A DNA stretch of 64,000 nt. Origin: Alnus glutinosa. Lineage: Eukaryota > Streptophyta > Magnoliopsida > Fagales > Betulaceae. Location: NCBI RefSeq assembly GCF_958979055.1, contig NC_084889.1:33671951-33735950 (forward strand), read 5' to 3'. How positions within the stretch are numbered: the first letter of the stretch is position 1; every line of letters begins with the position of its first letter. Below, piece after piece: positions 25,193 to 38,050 of this stretch. A program made the position numbers and the translations under genes. The notes below the pieces were generated by a model. That model ran no database searches and was not told the origin of the DNA. It worked only from the letters and a program-made list of their open reading frames with translations.

Positions 25193-25308
25193 CCGTTTGG
25201 TGAAAAGAGAAAACAGGAAAAGCCCACTTCTTGCTGAAAAAAGAAAAGGTCTAAAGTGTGAAGTGGTTTTGGCAAACCACTTCACAAAGGGAATACCAAA
25301 CGGGGACA
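25193..25308. mobile_element. Small MITE with CCCCGTTTGGT termini
   Basis: CCCCGTTTGGT at 25193-25203 is perfectly inverted as ACCAAACGGGG at 25298-25308, enclosing about 94 bp with a further inner hairpin (GTGAAGTGGTTT/AAACCACTTCAC, 25258-25284). There is no coding capacity and no clear TSD, so the superfamily is unassigned. Confidence 0.6.
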
Positions 25309-26952
25309 ATTACAAATTGGGGCAAAATGACTTTTTCCCCTATAAAGTAGAAAAATAGCTTTAAAATAGAAAGGATCCAAAGAGGAGATTTGGAGCAATT
25401 TTTGTAACAATCGTGAGAAAGTCATACGAAACCTACCTATACAAATAGGCAGCTGAGCAGTCCAAAATTTATTTAGATAGATAGATCTGATATGAATTCT
25501 CTCACAATTGCTGAAAGATTTCAATTCATCATCAGGCTGTTAACTGAACTTGATGGGCTTTAAGTGCAATGGGGCTGTCCGAGATACCAGACCTAATTAT
25601 AATTGGGCAAAAAAATAAAACTGAATTCCTATAATTCAATCGATTAAACTAAAATCAATCTTTAAAGTATATGATTTTATAAAATAATCACATGCTCTAA
25701 AGACATATAAATTCAAATTTTTAGCAATTATTTTGGATTGCTTGCCTTACTGTTTTAGCAAGCGAACCTCATAAGAGTTTTTTCGTATTTACTTCCTCAC
25801 ATTTATTATTTAAATTATCAATAATTCAAACAGCAAAATTGTTGAGATAGACATCTGTTAATGTAAAGCTAAGCCTGAATGTTAAACACGTTTGCACATA
25901 AGTAGACATTGACTTTCATAAGCATGCGCACGCACATGCACATAAAGCCTGCTTTGCAGGTCCCAGTAGAATCATTGGGCCTAAAAGTTATTGGTGAAGA
26001 ACATATTAAAAATTAAAAAAAATAAAATAAAATAAAAAAACATTTTTATAACATGACAAAGTGGAATGCTATTATTTACTTTTGTCTGTCCCTCCTATGG
26101 AAAAAATATGTTATATTTCACCCCAAGTATTTTACTATTCATTTTACTGCTGAAGGTAACAGTTCATGTGTGTCTTCAATAGGATACTTCTTGTCTTGTA
26201 AAAGCAACAAAGACAGCTTTGTCAATAAGAAATCCTTATTAATCTAAAGCCATGAGACATTTTTAGTTTGTCAAGGAGATTGCCACCTCGGACTGTCTTT
26301 TAGAGTAAGATCATAATATAGTATGTTGTAACATTACTCGACCCACAAGTTTAAACTTATAAGTTTGAGCCCAACTATGTTATAGTAATCACTCGGTCTT
26401 GTGACATATTTACAATAATGTGAGACTCAATGTTTTTATAGATCTATTAACAAGTAGATCTATGTTAAGGGAATAGTAGTGTATCCGGAGAAGTTGGTAC
26501 AAGAAGCCGTGGGGTACACTTCTTGATAATGAAAGTTGTGGACAACCAAGAAAGAACGGTCATAATAAGGTTTACGAGTCTAAACCTTAAACGCTAAACT
26601 GTATAGGAACAATAATCAATTTTAGCTCTAATGGTTTGTAGAGAAACCCTATCCTCTCTGATCCATTCGACACACACAGTTTCTTTTCCGTCGATACGCC
26701 CCGCAATTTGTACTTGAATTCCTTAGGGTTTAGGGTTTACACGGCAAACAAGTGCAAGTGAAGCCAAATTCATAATTTTGCAAAATCTACTGCATCAATT
26801 AGGACACACTGTAATTGTCTGATACATTATCCCCATTATTCATCCATTTTCTAATTGCAAGTTGACAAAGAACAAGCAAACTTAATTCTGCATACCAAAT
26901 CCGTTTTCAGATTTTTCTTGGTAGCTAAAGTACAAATAGTCGTGATTATCCA
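25309..26952. other. Intergenic and downstream flank of GAPN
   Basis: No gene was recognised. The segment 26460-26810 is less AT-rich, with CTTAGGGTTTAGGG words and a TGTTAAGGG start, and could be LTR debris; paired ends were not found. Confidence 0.4.
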
Positions 26953-26958
26953 TTTATT
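26953..26958 (-). promoter_or_regulatory. AATAAA poly(A) signal candidate for GAPN
   Basis: AATAAA on the minus strand lies 15 bases past the GAPN stop codon. Plant poly(A) signals are loose and this is close to the stop, so other downstream signals may be used instead. Confidence 0.35.
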
Positions 26959-26973
26959 AATGGTTAATTAATA

Positions 26974-29900
26974 CTAGCCCATGGTGTATGAAGGGGATGG
27001 TAAGTTGATAACAGTGCTCTTGATCTTGGTCATCATGTTAATGCTGTTGGTGATTCCTTGAGACCCAATTCCACTATCCCTTATACCCTGTAAGCAAAGC
27101 ATTTGTTAGTGTGCATTGAGATGACATAGAATATTTAATTAAAATGTGAAGGTTCGAATTCAAGACCTCTACTTTAATACCGTGTTAAATCATGAACAAA
27201 TAGGTCTCGTGAGAGTTAGTTTACCTGGAAAGGAAAATGATCTGGTCCGCGAGCTGGTGCTGAGTTTATCTGAATTGTCCCACTCTCCATTGCATCACTG
27301 ATCAACATTGCTTTGTTGATGTCCCTAGTGAAGACGCAACCCTGCATTTCATTTCATATTTGTTAAGATTAAACCAATGCGTGGAGAGAGAGTAATTAGA
27401 ATATCTAAAAATGTAAGAAACTGATAATCCCATTTCTATAATTTCCATTTATGTATGTGGAGAAAATAGATGATCATTTACTCAGGTGAGTACAAATTGA
27501 CGAGTGAATTCCAAAAAATGCAGAGTTCAAGGAAAAAATTGCTAATTGGGCAATCAGTGTAGATGGGACTAGTGTTTAGAGAAGGTTAAACTCAGATAAT
27601 TCAAATATTTAGTAGCTGGGGAGAAGGTTCAACACCTTGGCAGAATCAATGCATATATATATGTGAATAAGCTGTAGGGATGGATAATTAATGCAAACAG
27701 TATGAGCTTCTTGAGGAGAACTGAAAAACACAATGTTGAGAGAATTTTATACCTGGAGTCCAAAATTGCTAGCATTGCAATGGTGGATTCCTTCTTCAAC
27801 AGAAGTGATCCTAATAACTGGAAGAACCGGTCCAAATGGTTCCTCCCATGCAATCCTCATATCAGGCCTAACATTATCCAACAACAAGGGCCAGATAAGG
27901 TTTCCCTCTCTTCTGTACTCTTGGCAGAATGTCGCTTCTTTTTGTTTAGCATCCTTAACCAACCCTTCAATGTAGTTTGCAGATGACTCTGACACCACTG
28001 GAGTGATATCACAGTTCTCCTCTGGTGGCCCAACAGTTAATTTTGCCACTTTAGCCTTCACTTTCTCCACCAAGGCATCAGCAACAGATTCCATCACCAA
28101 GACAACCTTAACCGCTGTGCATCTTTGACCACTGTCATAAATGTTGGTACCATGCTTTAGAAATTTGGAGCAGGAACAATTAAGCTCAGTTTGGTACTAC
28201 AGAAACTTGACATCACAATTAAAGCAAATTCTACATATTATCAAAACAGAGGAAATCATAACACGCTTCAACCAACTTTTATCTGAATACAAGAAACTTG
28301 ACTCTATATTGAAAACAATTTCTATGAATTATCAAAGTTGAGCAGAATGATTTTGTTATGATCCTAAGTGTCCTACATGGCTCAAGTGCAATCTTAACCA
28401 TGTGTATATAAGTTCTTTAGCACCATTTCCTTGCAAACCGGTTTTCAAGGGTGAGTTCTAGTTGAAGTTTCTATCATTTTGTATTAGAGCTAAGCACCAT
28501 GTCACGGGTTTGAATCACGGAGGGGGCGACCTATGGGATAGAATGAGCCACCGACGTCCACCATGTGTATATAAACTTTTGGGCACCCTCCCCTTGCAAG
28601 CCGGTTTTTAAGGGTGCGTTCTACCTAAGGTTTGTATTAAATTTCTGTCAAAACTGGTCATAAATTGCTCTTTAAGACATAGGCTAAGTTCATTTAAGCC
28701 ATATTCATCTCATAATCTGCATTATCCTGAATCTTGTGATAATCATTAGCAAATAATGATGGAACCTCATTCAACAGCTGTTTTCCACCAAAGCAATTGG
28801 AAAATAATACAGTTGAAGGAGAGGCACATAATATTCTCAAATTGGGTATCTATCCTGTAAGTGCTAGTGTTATTGTGCAATGCACAGTATACAATGAATG
28901 AGGTACGTATAGCCAGCTTTTATCTAGAAAATTACTTCCTTCAAACATAGGTCAATTAGCTTTCCTTCAGTATTGTCAATATAGATCTTAGTTTGAAAAT
29001 TTTCTTTCCTCTTGTGTTTAAGAGGAGCAATGGGAATCTCATGAAACAGTCCCCCAAGTCTGGTCAAATGCAACATAAAAAAGTAATGAAATTTATGGGA
29101 AATCCTTTCACCTGTAAGAAAAGCCCCCCTTTATTATGTTTGCTGCTACCAAATCTAGGTCAGCATCCTCAAGTACAATGCAGGCATCTTTTCCTCCCAG
29201 TTCCATCTGAAGAGGAATCATGCCTGCCTTTTTTGAAATTGAAATGCCTGTGTCTCCACCAGTGAAGCTGAGCAAAACAACAAAGCAAGTTAGGAATGAC
29301 TAATTATATACCATTCACGGGAATGGAGAGGCCTTATTTAGTTTGAAAGAAAGACGAACTGGATTTACCTTATACAGTTCACCCCAGGATGCATGGTAAG
29401 GAAGTCACCAATCTCAGAGCCTTTCCCAGTGATACAGTTTATAAGGCCTTTGGGAAAACCAGCTAAGTGAAAGCAGTGCACCATATGAAGAGCAGCAACA
29501 GCACCCTGAAAGGAAGTTAAGAGTGAAATTAATGGACTTATCTTATTCAACAAGTCCCTACAAGGGCCCTCTCACAATTGTCTGTCCAAATTGCAAGCAA
29601 TATGAACAGTCAATTGTATAGGATCTCAATCCTATCCCCGACGGCCTTCTATTCTAACACACTCTCTTCCTCCGCTGCTCCTCTTCGTCATTCCTCTCTC
29701 TTCCTTACAGCTCCTCAGATTATATGAAAATATAAAAAAATATTTGGCGATTTTCCTTACCAGCCAAACGTCGAAAAATGTTTTTCAAATCATTTCCAGG
29801 ATCACAAACAAACAACAGAAAATAGCCACTTTTTCTGGAATAGTTTTCCGACATAAAATATATTACGCCAAAACAAACGGGCCTAAGTGGCATCATAAGC

Positions 29901-32081
29901 TAACACAATGGTAAAGTACCTGAGTTGGAGGTTTGAGCACAATGGAATTTCCAGCTATCAGTGCAGGAGCAATCTTTGACACAGCAAGGTTGACAGGGTA
30001 GTTAAATGGCGGAATGGCTAAAACTACCCCAAGTGGAATCTGCGATATAATGTAAATGTAATATGTAAACCATGCCCAAAATCATAAGAATGTATATACA
30101 CACATACATATAGATAGATAGATAGAAGGTAATCTGTTCCCGATCCCATCTGCCCTTGGACTTGCACTAATCTATCTTGAATGAGTAGATGACCTAGCAC
30201 ATCAGGGCAAGACATAGTTCTGGTCCTTTCAGGTTTGAATTTTCACATGTATGAGAAATATATCTCGTTATATAAATTAAAACCTTCTCTAGATTGTCAT
30301 GGCCAATTGACCATCCAAGCTGCGTTAGTTCTAGGACCTTAACATCACTCTGGCCTCTCTATCTGTCACAGCACATTCTTGTAATTATGGTCTTATTAGC
30401 ATTTTGTTTCTCCAAAGTTACTATCAGATAGATCATGGGGCAAGAAAACAAATATTTTGATAGAAATAGTCACACTAATATAAGAGTAGAAATTTTAATT
30501 TACTTTCCCCTGTCTTCTTAGCAATAAAACCCAATCATAATGCATTTCTGCCATTTCACTGACTAATATGCAGAAAAAAAATAAAAAATAAAAAACTAAA
30601 GATGAGGATAGTAGGCAATGTGTGACTTGATAAAGATGAGGATAGTAGGTTTTAGAATTGATGGGAACATTTCCCAAGAAAGTATGGCATCAGCAGGGAG
30701 AGCCAGGACAAACTAAAGGAGTTATTGTGAGCAAATGTTAAAGAAGAAGATTGGCTTGTAGTGAAGTTGTTTTGAAAGATTGTCTTCTAGTAGCCCTACT
30801 CTAATCTTCAATGTCACAATATCAGACAAAAGAAAGCCACCAATAAATAAACAAAGCGTGACCCATAACAATCTCTCTGCTATAATTTTATCTGAAAGAA
30901 ACAAGCATGGGCATGAATTCCCGCTAATAACATCACAAATCCCATCTTTTGGGCAAATCATCATAAGCTACAGAGTATTCAAGATGTTTGGATTGCGTTT
31001 TAATCTAAGATTTGGTGAAACTTTTATATAACTAAAAAAACAAGATAGACTTTCATTATTAATCCAATTTATTATCACCAGTTCATCTATTTTTTGGGCC
31101 TATGAGATGGGGCTAAATGATCAACTCTGAATAAAATTCCTTACTCCCCCGTCTCACTATGTTAACTGACTCCCATACTTCATCAATTCATCATTTGGGA
31201 AGAAAAATAAGAAGTTCCATAAGTAAGAAGAGCGCAAAAGATTACCTTGGAAGTGAGGCAGTACTTGGTTCTCTCATTTCCAGGAAAACTATCCGAAACC
31301 AAGAACTTTCCCTCTCCCAGAATCCTGACCCCCTCCTCAGCACAATAAGAAACCAGGTCCCCAGACCTCACAACCTTCATCAAGTACCAAAATTTATATA
31401 AATTACCTTCATAAAGTGACACCACTAAAAAAGAACATGAAAATCAGAATGACTTTGATACCTCAGTTACTGCATCTTTAGCTGGTTTTGCAATTTCTTT
31501 TACAAGGCACTCAGCAATTGGAGCTTTGTGCTCTTTGAGGATAGCAGCAGCCTTGTGGAGGAGTTCTGCTCTTTTCCAAAGAGGTGTCTTTGCCCATAAT
31601 TTCTGAGCTGTTTTTGCCGTTTCCATGGCCTTATTTACCTCTGCTTGTGTACAAGCTGTAGCAACAACATAAGAGTAGAGTAGTTCATGAGAAGATAAGC
31701 CTTGCTGTGAATCAAACTAGTCTAGAAGCTTTCCATTAGAAGATAAGCCTTGCTGTAAATGCAAATCAATCACAAGATTTTACACCCTTTAAAACCAAGA
31801 AAATAAAACTCCATTCATGAGCTGAGCCTAGTTCAAAATTTTTCTTTTCTTTCCACCTATTTGAGTAACCAAAATGTGCATATTAATGTCACAAAGACAC
31901 AATCAGTTCAAACAAAGCAAAAAATTGGTTGGTCACCTTGAACCTTGTACTGAGTCTTTCGCGTAGTAGGGTTGATGATAGCAACACTCTTGCCGGAAGA
32001 AGACTTCTTCCACTCTCCTTCTGAGTAGTACTTGTACACATCTCCATCCAAAATCTCTGCATACGGTCCAGTCCCAGCCAT
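26974..32081 (-). CDS. GAPN: NADP-dependent non-phosphorylating glyceraldehyde-3-phosphate dehydrogenase (ALDH11A)
   Basis: Nine exons join in frame with GT-AG introns: 31937-32081, 31462-31655, 31246-31374, 29920-30039, 29369-29505, 29112-29267, 27753-28131, 27225-27341 and 26974-27087. The product is 496 aa, the usual plant length. It oxidises glyceraldehyde-3-phosphate to 3-phosphoglycerate in the cytosol, making NADPH without ATP. ALDH landmarks fall where expected: Asn169 in PPFNYPVNL, cofactor-binding Lys192 in IVLKPPTQ, general base Glu264 in LQMELGGKD and nucleophile Cys298 in [10 protein letters not shown], 34 residues later as in other ALDHs. The start [19 protein letters not shown] is the family's N-terminus, and no targeting peptide precedes it. 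The C-terminus ends PSYTMG. Intron 6 (28132-29111) carries a TRIM-like fossil. I see no damage: all splice sites and the frame are intact. Confidence 0.97.
28354..28639 (+). mobile_element. TRIM-like LTR miniature in GAPN intron 6 (fossil)
   Basis: A left LTR-like unit (28354-28476, starting TGTTATGATCC) is followed by a primer-binding-site-like word (TTGTATTAGAGC, 28480-28491), a roughly 70-bp interior, and a shortened right unit (28559-28639) that repeats the ATGTGTATATAA to TTTGTATTA part of the left unit. It belongs to the same family as 4530-5032. There is no coding capacity. The unequal units and divergence indicate an old, broken copy. It sits antisense to GAPN inside an intron. Confidence 0.6.
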
Positions 32082-32274
32082 ATCTGTCAAAAACTCAAGC
32101 AGAGAAAACAAACCCAAGAAAAGAAAGAACTTGAATGACACCCTCGATCTTCCTCTCCCTTGAGAGTGAGTGTAAGGAAGTGAAGGTGAGGAGTGGCTGG
32201 TGTAGTTTGGCTTTGGCTTCTGGGATATGGTTTGGTGAAGGTGTTGTGGCTGATATACCTGTATATATATATAG
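32082..32274 (-). promoter_or_regulatory. GAPN 5' UTR and TATA box
   Basis: On the minus strand TATATATATATA lies at 32262-32274, which would place transcription start near 32235 and give a leader of about 150 nt rich in CT (TCACTTCCTTACACTC-type sequence). Its position relative to the ATG at 32081 is normal for a plant gene. The TSS is inferred. Confidence 0.55.
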
Positions 32275-32778
32275 GGAGAAGGTGAGCCACGCTTTGTTTC
32301 CAACGTCTTGGCACCAAAGGAGGGTTGTTTAATTAGGTGGTTCAACGGTTGTCAAGTGAGTCTTAATTACTATTATTATTATTATTTCACTTCCATTATG
32401 TCTCTTTGACTTCCCAAATTGTTGCAAGTCAAAAATCAGTTGGTCTCGTTTTCTCCGCGAGTCTTTAAAAGAAACATGTACTTTTTACGTACTTAAGAGG
32501 CACACTTACCACAGCAGTATTATAGACTTAATTGATGAAAATTTGTCCAATTCAATTTGACTATAAAATAATTAGAATATAAAAAAAAAAAAATTATTAT
32601 TGTTAGAATATTAATTAAATGATTGAATTTAAAATAATATATAGTATCTTAAACTTGACTCATAAGCTTATTTCTTATTTCAGTTAAATATTTCACATGT
32701 TAGAACTTCACTACTAGCTTGTTGAATAAAAATTTCAACCCACACATAAAAAAAAATTGTTCAAATATTATTTAGATG

Positions 32779-32958
32779 ATTAAATTTGAGGAATGCTAGA
32801 GCATTTTCTGGTGTTCTTCTAGAATGGCATAGATGTAAATTTTTTGATTAAAAAATTACATTTATGCCATCCAAAAGGACATAGATGTAATTTTTTAATT
32901 ACATTTATGTTATTCCAGGAGAACACCAGAAGATGTTCTAGCATTTCTCATTAAATTT
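32779..32958. mobile_element. 162-bp MITE with 9-bp TSD (Mutator-type)
   Basis: ATTAAATTT at 32779-32787 is repeated at 32950-32958. The enclosed 162 bp begins GAGGAATGCTAGAGCATTTT and ends with an imperfect reverse complement of it. An inner inverted repeat built on CATAGATGTAA makes almost the whole element fold back. The 9-bp TSD points to MULE-type transposition. Confidence 0.85.
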
Positions 32959-33646
32959 ACTCTTACGTATGGTCAGCATAAGCTTTTAGAATAAATTGTA
33001 ATTTATCATTTATACTTGTAAGTATCTTAAAGTACTCTTGTGTTTAGGTTGGAATTAATTATGTTAATTTTTTAGCTAATGCCCTGCTCAACCCTAGCCC
33101 ACCCTAATCCTTAATTAGCAAGAGGTACTTATATGCTACCTAATTTTGATAGTGTAATATTGTTTCATGCTAAGGCCTAAGGGTAAGTATATATTTGGCA
33201 ACAAAGTTTGTTAAAAGTAGAAAGAGGCCAAGACTCAACAGTTTCATATCCTTGAAGAAAATGTTAATTAATGACACTATTGAATTGGGCGGCGCCGAAA
33301 AATACTGTTTAATTTGACTAAGGAAAAAAAAAAATTGATGAGAGAGAGGGAGAGAGAGAGATCATGACACAAATTTGTTTTGGGTGTTTGAGATTTATGT
33401 AAATGTTTTTCATGAAATGTAGGGAACCTGAGTTCATTCTGCATAAGCGGATGAGGCGAACCGGATGCATGTGCAAATGGGGAGAAGCATAGAAGCATGA
33501 ACAATACCTGCCTTGAGTAATTAAACATGAAAGTTTAAGAAAAGAAAAGAAAAAATCATTAAAAATGAAGAAGTAGAACAACAAGAGCTTTAGAAAATAT
33601 CATTGCAGTACGTCTGTAGATGATGATGACATATTGACATGCATGC

Positions 33647-33683
<37 letters not shown>

Positions 33684-35220
33684 TGAGATGGTAGCTAGAA
33701 CAGTTCTTTAATGGTGAAAAAAATATATTGATATGAAACCTGAAAATTGAAAGGTTTTGCCATTTGTTAAAAGCTGAATATTGGGAAGTTGGGCCATCCT
33801 CCTCCCCCTCCTTTTTCTTTCACATCTGGTAAAATTATTTGATAACATATATATACTTCTACATACCTAAAAGAAAGATGTCCTAGATATCATCGATTCC
33901 AACTCCCTCATTGTTAATTTTGGAACCTTTTTTTTTTGAAAAAACTAGGCTTGGTCTCTTTCTATTGCAAAGAAATTACTAAACTTAATTCTGTAACCAT
34001 TTTTTTAATGTTTAGAATTCAAACATGTTAATATATATTAGATGAAAATCGAGACCTAATAATAATAACAATAGTAATGATGAGAAGAGCTAAAAAAAAG
34101 TGCAAATTTTGGCTTCATGATTCTTATTCTCCACTTGGCATGCAGGTGCACCGGAGTCAATTGCCATGCATTGGGGCTGCCAAAGAGTACGATCTGAAAT
34201 TCACCATATATACGTATATATAGCAGCTATTTTGTCAGGAACTATTTAAAGTGATGAAGAAGACAATTAGGTTGGTTGGAACATGGACCTTCGTGGAGAA
34301 GACAAGGGAGTTGGTTGGATCGAGGTTGTTACTTGTGCAGGCAAACACCCGCGGAGAGTGAGAGCAGTAATTACAACACCCATAGTGAGTTCTTTAATTT
34401 TTCTCTAAATTTTAGCCTAAGAATCTATTTTTTTGATTTTATCTATCACTTTTAAAAGACTTCCAACATCAAACTCTCTAAATCTTTCTCTATTTCAACT
34501 AAATATTAATTTTTTATTAGTTTTAAGTAATCACTTCTAACAAATTAACGAGGAGAGAGAAAAAGTGAAAAGTGAAGTAAAAGGAGAAAGAAATTATAAA
34601 ATATTCCATAGCTCATAAAATTTGTAAGCCAAATTTGGAATGAAATTATGACAAAAGCTAAAATAGAAAAATTATAGAGGGTTTGTTAGAATGAGCCTTT
34701 TTGAGGATTTCACCAAATTTTGGTGAAAATTTTGAAATTGAGAGCTCACTAAGGATGCTCTAATGTGAATCAGCTTCATGGAAGTGTTTTATTTGAATTA
34801 TGATCTTCTAAAATTATTTGTCCGAATTTGAGAGAATTCAGAGGTATGTAATTGTAAGAGACTACTTATAGGATCCATCTGACCGGATAAGTGATTAGGC
34901 AACCCAATTTTTATTTGGTTAGGTAGGTTTCATAAGTGGTCTCTCACAATCACCTGTTCGAATTCTCTCAAATTTGGGCAAATAATTGTATAAAAAACAA
35001 AGCTTTTGTTCAATTCTGATCCACTCAACCAATCTATTAAATTGGGATCGTCATTTTCACCTTTTTTTTTTTTTTTTTACACGAATTAAACCTAAGATCT
35101 CCTCACTCTTTAGCCAATTAATTAACTCTAACGAGAATCGCAAGATTGGTCGATTGTATTACAAGAGAGATTAATGAGATTGACCAAAGAAAGTATCCTC
35201 ACTTAGTAAGGAACAGACAA
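32959..35220. other. Intergenic, no gene seen, with a (TA)n microsatellite
   Basis: AT-rich spacer with a TA microsatellite at 33651-33679 and a GA-rich patch at 33340-33361. The pair AGAGACTACTTATAGG (34857) and CATAAGTGGTCTCTCAC (34930) forms a ~90-bp foldback. No gene was recognised. Confidence 0.45.
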
Positions 35221-35372
35221 GTATTCTCTCCATTTCACTTCATCTAACGGTGTACAAAATGTCACATCATTTCAAATTTTTAAATGATGCAACAACATAT
35301 TCGCCACATGAAATCATGTACACCGTTAGATCGATGAAATAAAATCTTGACCATAAAATAGAGAGAATCCTA
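35221..35372. mobile_element. MITE with GGATTCTCTC-type termini
   Basis: The left end GTATTCTCTCCATTT pairs with the right end ATAGAGAGAATCCTA, and CTAACGGTGTAC pairs with GTACACCGTTAG further in. The length is about 150 bp. The termini match those of the element at 40654-40863, and flanking TA dinucleotides suggest a TA target as in Tc1/mariner MITEs. Confidence 0.6.
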
Positions 35373-37015
35373 CTCGAAAACGAATGTAAGACTTATTATT
35401 TCCCAAAACTTTAATTTTATGATCCGCTCATTAATATTCATTGGTAATTTGTGAGGCGTCACAAAAATTCATGTCCAATTCATGTTATAGTCATTAGTCA
35501 TAGCCTAATTCATGCCTTTATTTTTATTTTGAGTCCCTTTTTGGGACCATATCCGGTTGTCATTTTGTCCTAAAGTCTCAGTATGGGCATCTAATTTACA
35601 GGTTACAGCTACACTCCAAGAATTGTTATCTTTATATTGTCAGCCATACCATGCCTTGGTATATCACTTCCCATAAAAATGCACCCCTCAGTCCCCCTTC
35701 CCCACTTAAATCCTACAAAAGAAATTTCGAACTTTTTTTTTAAAAAAAATAAATAAATATTTGATCAAGAAAACTGATGAATGTTGATTGTATTTATTTA
35801 TTTTTTTTCATATAATAATTATTATTATTTTTAGTCCAATCATGGCATGATCTAACCAAGTACAGTTTCAACTACTTCTTTCTCCTCAGATTGCCAATTC
35901 CTTTTCTGTTTGTTGTGTCTGCCATGGTTCTTTGTGAGGGTATATTCGTTGGAATCTCAATGGCATTAATTTGTGGCATAAATATTGCCTGCCCTTCTTG
36001 TCTGTTGGGAGGAACTCCCTTCAAGATAGTCTACTAAATTGACAATTATTTTAATAGGGTTACAGTCTCTTAAACTGGGATATGTTCTTAGAATATTGAA
36101 TTTTTACATGTATTTTTAATCGGATTAACGACTTCACATGTATGTAATAATCATATGCTCTAAGAACAAACGAAAAATAAAAAATAAAAAATTTTCCCTT
36201 AGATTTTGGTTTGAATAAGGCATGGTTTTGTTGAAGCACGTTGCATTCACATGGTCCAACAATGAGTCACACCCATGTAGGAGAGTAGCTAAAGCTCAAA
36301 GCATGGGTGGGTCGTTGGGTGATGGTTGAGAAAGGTATCGTGCCTCAAAGGGTTTGCTTGGTGCAGGTTGAAGCAAGGGGTTCAAATGTCCTAGGAGCCA
36401 CAACTCTTTGTAGCTCCCGTGGTTGATATTGCTTCATCTTCCATGGACCACAGCCCAGCCAGTCAATTCATATCCGTGGACCACATTCGTCATGTCATTA
36501 GCCTCATGGGCTACCATCATACAATGGGAGAGGGTTAGATGTGTGGATCTTTGCCGCTTCCGATGGTAGAGTGAGTGAGAATGCTTTCAAACATACGGTG
36601 AAAAGCGACCCATTCTGTAGACTTTGAAGGCAAACGGGATTGGAAAGAGCCAAAGATGTCGGGGGATATCGGAGAAATAGGATGATATTTGCCGGACCGA
36701 GAAAAGAGTGGTGTGATTGTGTATCATCATATGGAATTAATTGATTTGGAAATCAATCCCTTGTGCACATGAAGTTTTTTTACAAGACAAATTGACTTTC
36801 AAGGCTTTAAGACTTAAGTTGGTTTATATTATTAACTCGCCGACACTAAATGATTATTTGGGAGAACAATGAAGAACATTAAACACTCACTATTCACTAA
36901 TCAGCATCCATAAGGTCTAACAAAAGTTGACTTTAGCAAGCTAAAAGTTTCTCAAAACATAACCCTTCAACTCTTGAAGGCTTTAAATGTCACTTGAATT
37001 AGAGCATTGATGTAC
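35373..37015. other. Intergenic, no gene seen
   Basis: The segment 36230-36720 is less AT-rich than its surroundings but has no open reading frame of note on either strand and no recognised RNA. The rest is AT-rich. Confidence 0.45.
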
Positions 37016-37185
37016 GAGAAATGTTAGAGGTCTTTTTTGTGTCACTCTTTTGTCCCTCCAAAAATAATGTAACTTTTAAAATCACTATTAGGCTTGTGAT
37101 TGATCACTATTAAATTTTTTATCAAATAGTGATTTTAAAAGTCACCTTATTTTTTAAGGGGCACATGAGGAACTTCTAAAATTAC
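37016..37185. mobile_element. MITE, GAGTAATGCTAGA family, copy 1
   Basis: Left end GAGAAATGTTAGAGGTC, right end CTTCTAAAATTACT. The interior shares CACTCTTTTGTCCCTCC, TTTTAAAATCAC and ATTGATCACTATTAAATTTT with the two copies that follow. About 170 bp, folding back on itself. This is the most diverged of the three at its ends. Confidence 0.65.
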
Positions 37186-37328
37186 TTTTGATGAACGTAT
37201 AAAATTCTAATTTATTTTCATATTGTATAACAAGATAAGCACATAAATTTTCTCTAATAACCACTTCCTGATGAGGATTGTAAGTATTATAAAACATAAA
37301 AATTAATCAAGAGCGGTCAATTCATCAC

Positions 37329-37488
37329 GAGTAATGCTAGAAATCACTCTTTTATCACTCTTTTGTCCCTTCAAGAATGATGTGGTTTTTAAAATCACCA
37401 TTAAACTTGTAATTAATCATTATTAAATTTTGATCGAGTGTTCATTTTAAATGCCACAAGAACACAAGAGTAATTTATAGAATTACTC
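37329..37488. mobile_element. MITE, GAGTAATGCTAGA family, copy 2
   Basis: GAGTAATGCTAGAAATCAC at the left faces TATAGAATTACTC at the right. The interior is shared with copies 1 and 3. About 160 bp. It lies about 145 bp after copy 1 and 26 bp before copy 3. Confidence 0.7.
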
Positions 37489-37505
37489 TACTAAGACAGA
37501 TGCAC

Positions 37506-37704
37506 CATTCGGAGAATAATGCTAGAAGTCACTATTTTGTTACTCTTGTGTCCCTCCAAAAATGACGTGGCTTTAAAATTACCATTGAACTTGTAATTGA
37601 TCACTATTAAATTTTGATCAAGTGGTAATTTTAAAAGCAACATTATCCTTGGAGGGACACAAGAGTGACAAAAGAGTGAGCTCTAGAATTACTATCATTT
37701 GGAG
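37506..37704. mobile_element. MITE, GAGTAATGCTAGA family, copy 3 (181 bp, near-perfect 9-bp TSD)
   Basis: The element 37515-37695 runs from AATAATGCTAGAAGTCACT to TGAGCTCTAGAATTACTAT. It is flanked by CATTCGGAG (37506-37514) and CATTTGGAG (37696-37704), nine bases with one mismatch. The arms pair along nearly the whole length (TCCCTCCAAAAATGACG against the inverted TCCTTGGAGGGACAC region). It is non-coding. Confidence 0.75.
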
Positions 37705-38050
37705 TAGGGATGTAATCGAGCCGAGCCGAGTCGAGTTTGACAATTTTGGGACTGGCTCGTTTAAGAAGCCCACTAAACAAGCCAAGCTCGAGCTCGAGCT
37801 CGAGCCTGGCTTTGGAATCCTTATCTGAGCTCAGCTCATTAGGTAAACACCCAAGCTTGAGCTCGAGCTCGCTAAGTAAATCATGTTGAGCCAAGCTGGG
37901 TACTCAAACGGCTCGATTTGACTCGAGCTCGAGATGTTAATATTTTAAAAGAGACTGATCCAAGCCGAGATCGGTTAAAAAGTCATTCAAGCCTTATTTG
38001 AGCAACTCGGCTCATTTAGGGCTCATTTAGTTTGTTTTTAATATGATTTG
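37705..38050. mobile_element. hAT-like fragment rich in GAGCTCGAGCTCG
   Basis: Starts TAGGGATGTAATCGAGCCGAGC directly against the MITE's right TSD. It contains repeated CTCGAGCTCGAG blocks (37786-37806, 37857-37872, 37921-37932) and CGGCTC words. The style matches the complete hAT element at 43665-44467, but no right terminus is found, so this is an incomplete copy. Confidence 0.55.

Noticed and set aside
26460-26810. Possible solo LTR downstream of GAPN (TGTTAAGGG start, GGGTTTAGGGTTTA words)
   Set aside because: No matching terminal CA end, no target duplication and no second copy in the window, so the call cannot be supported.
32962-33600. Possible gene on the minus strand near 33277-33584
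   Set aside because: Two overlapping frames with Ser/Leu/Phe-rich text from GA/CT-rich DNA; no domain, promoter or splice evidence.
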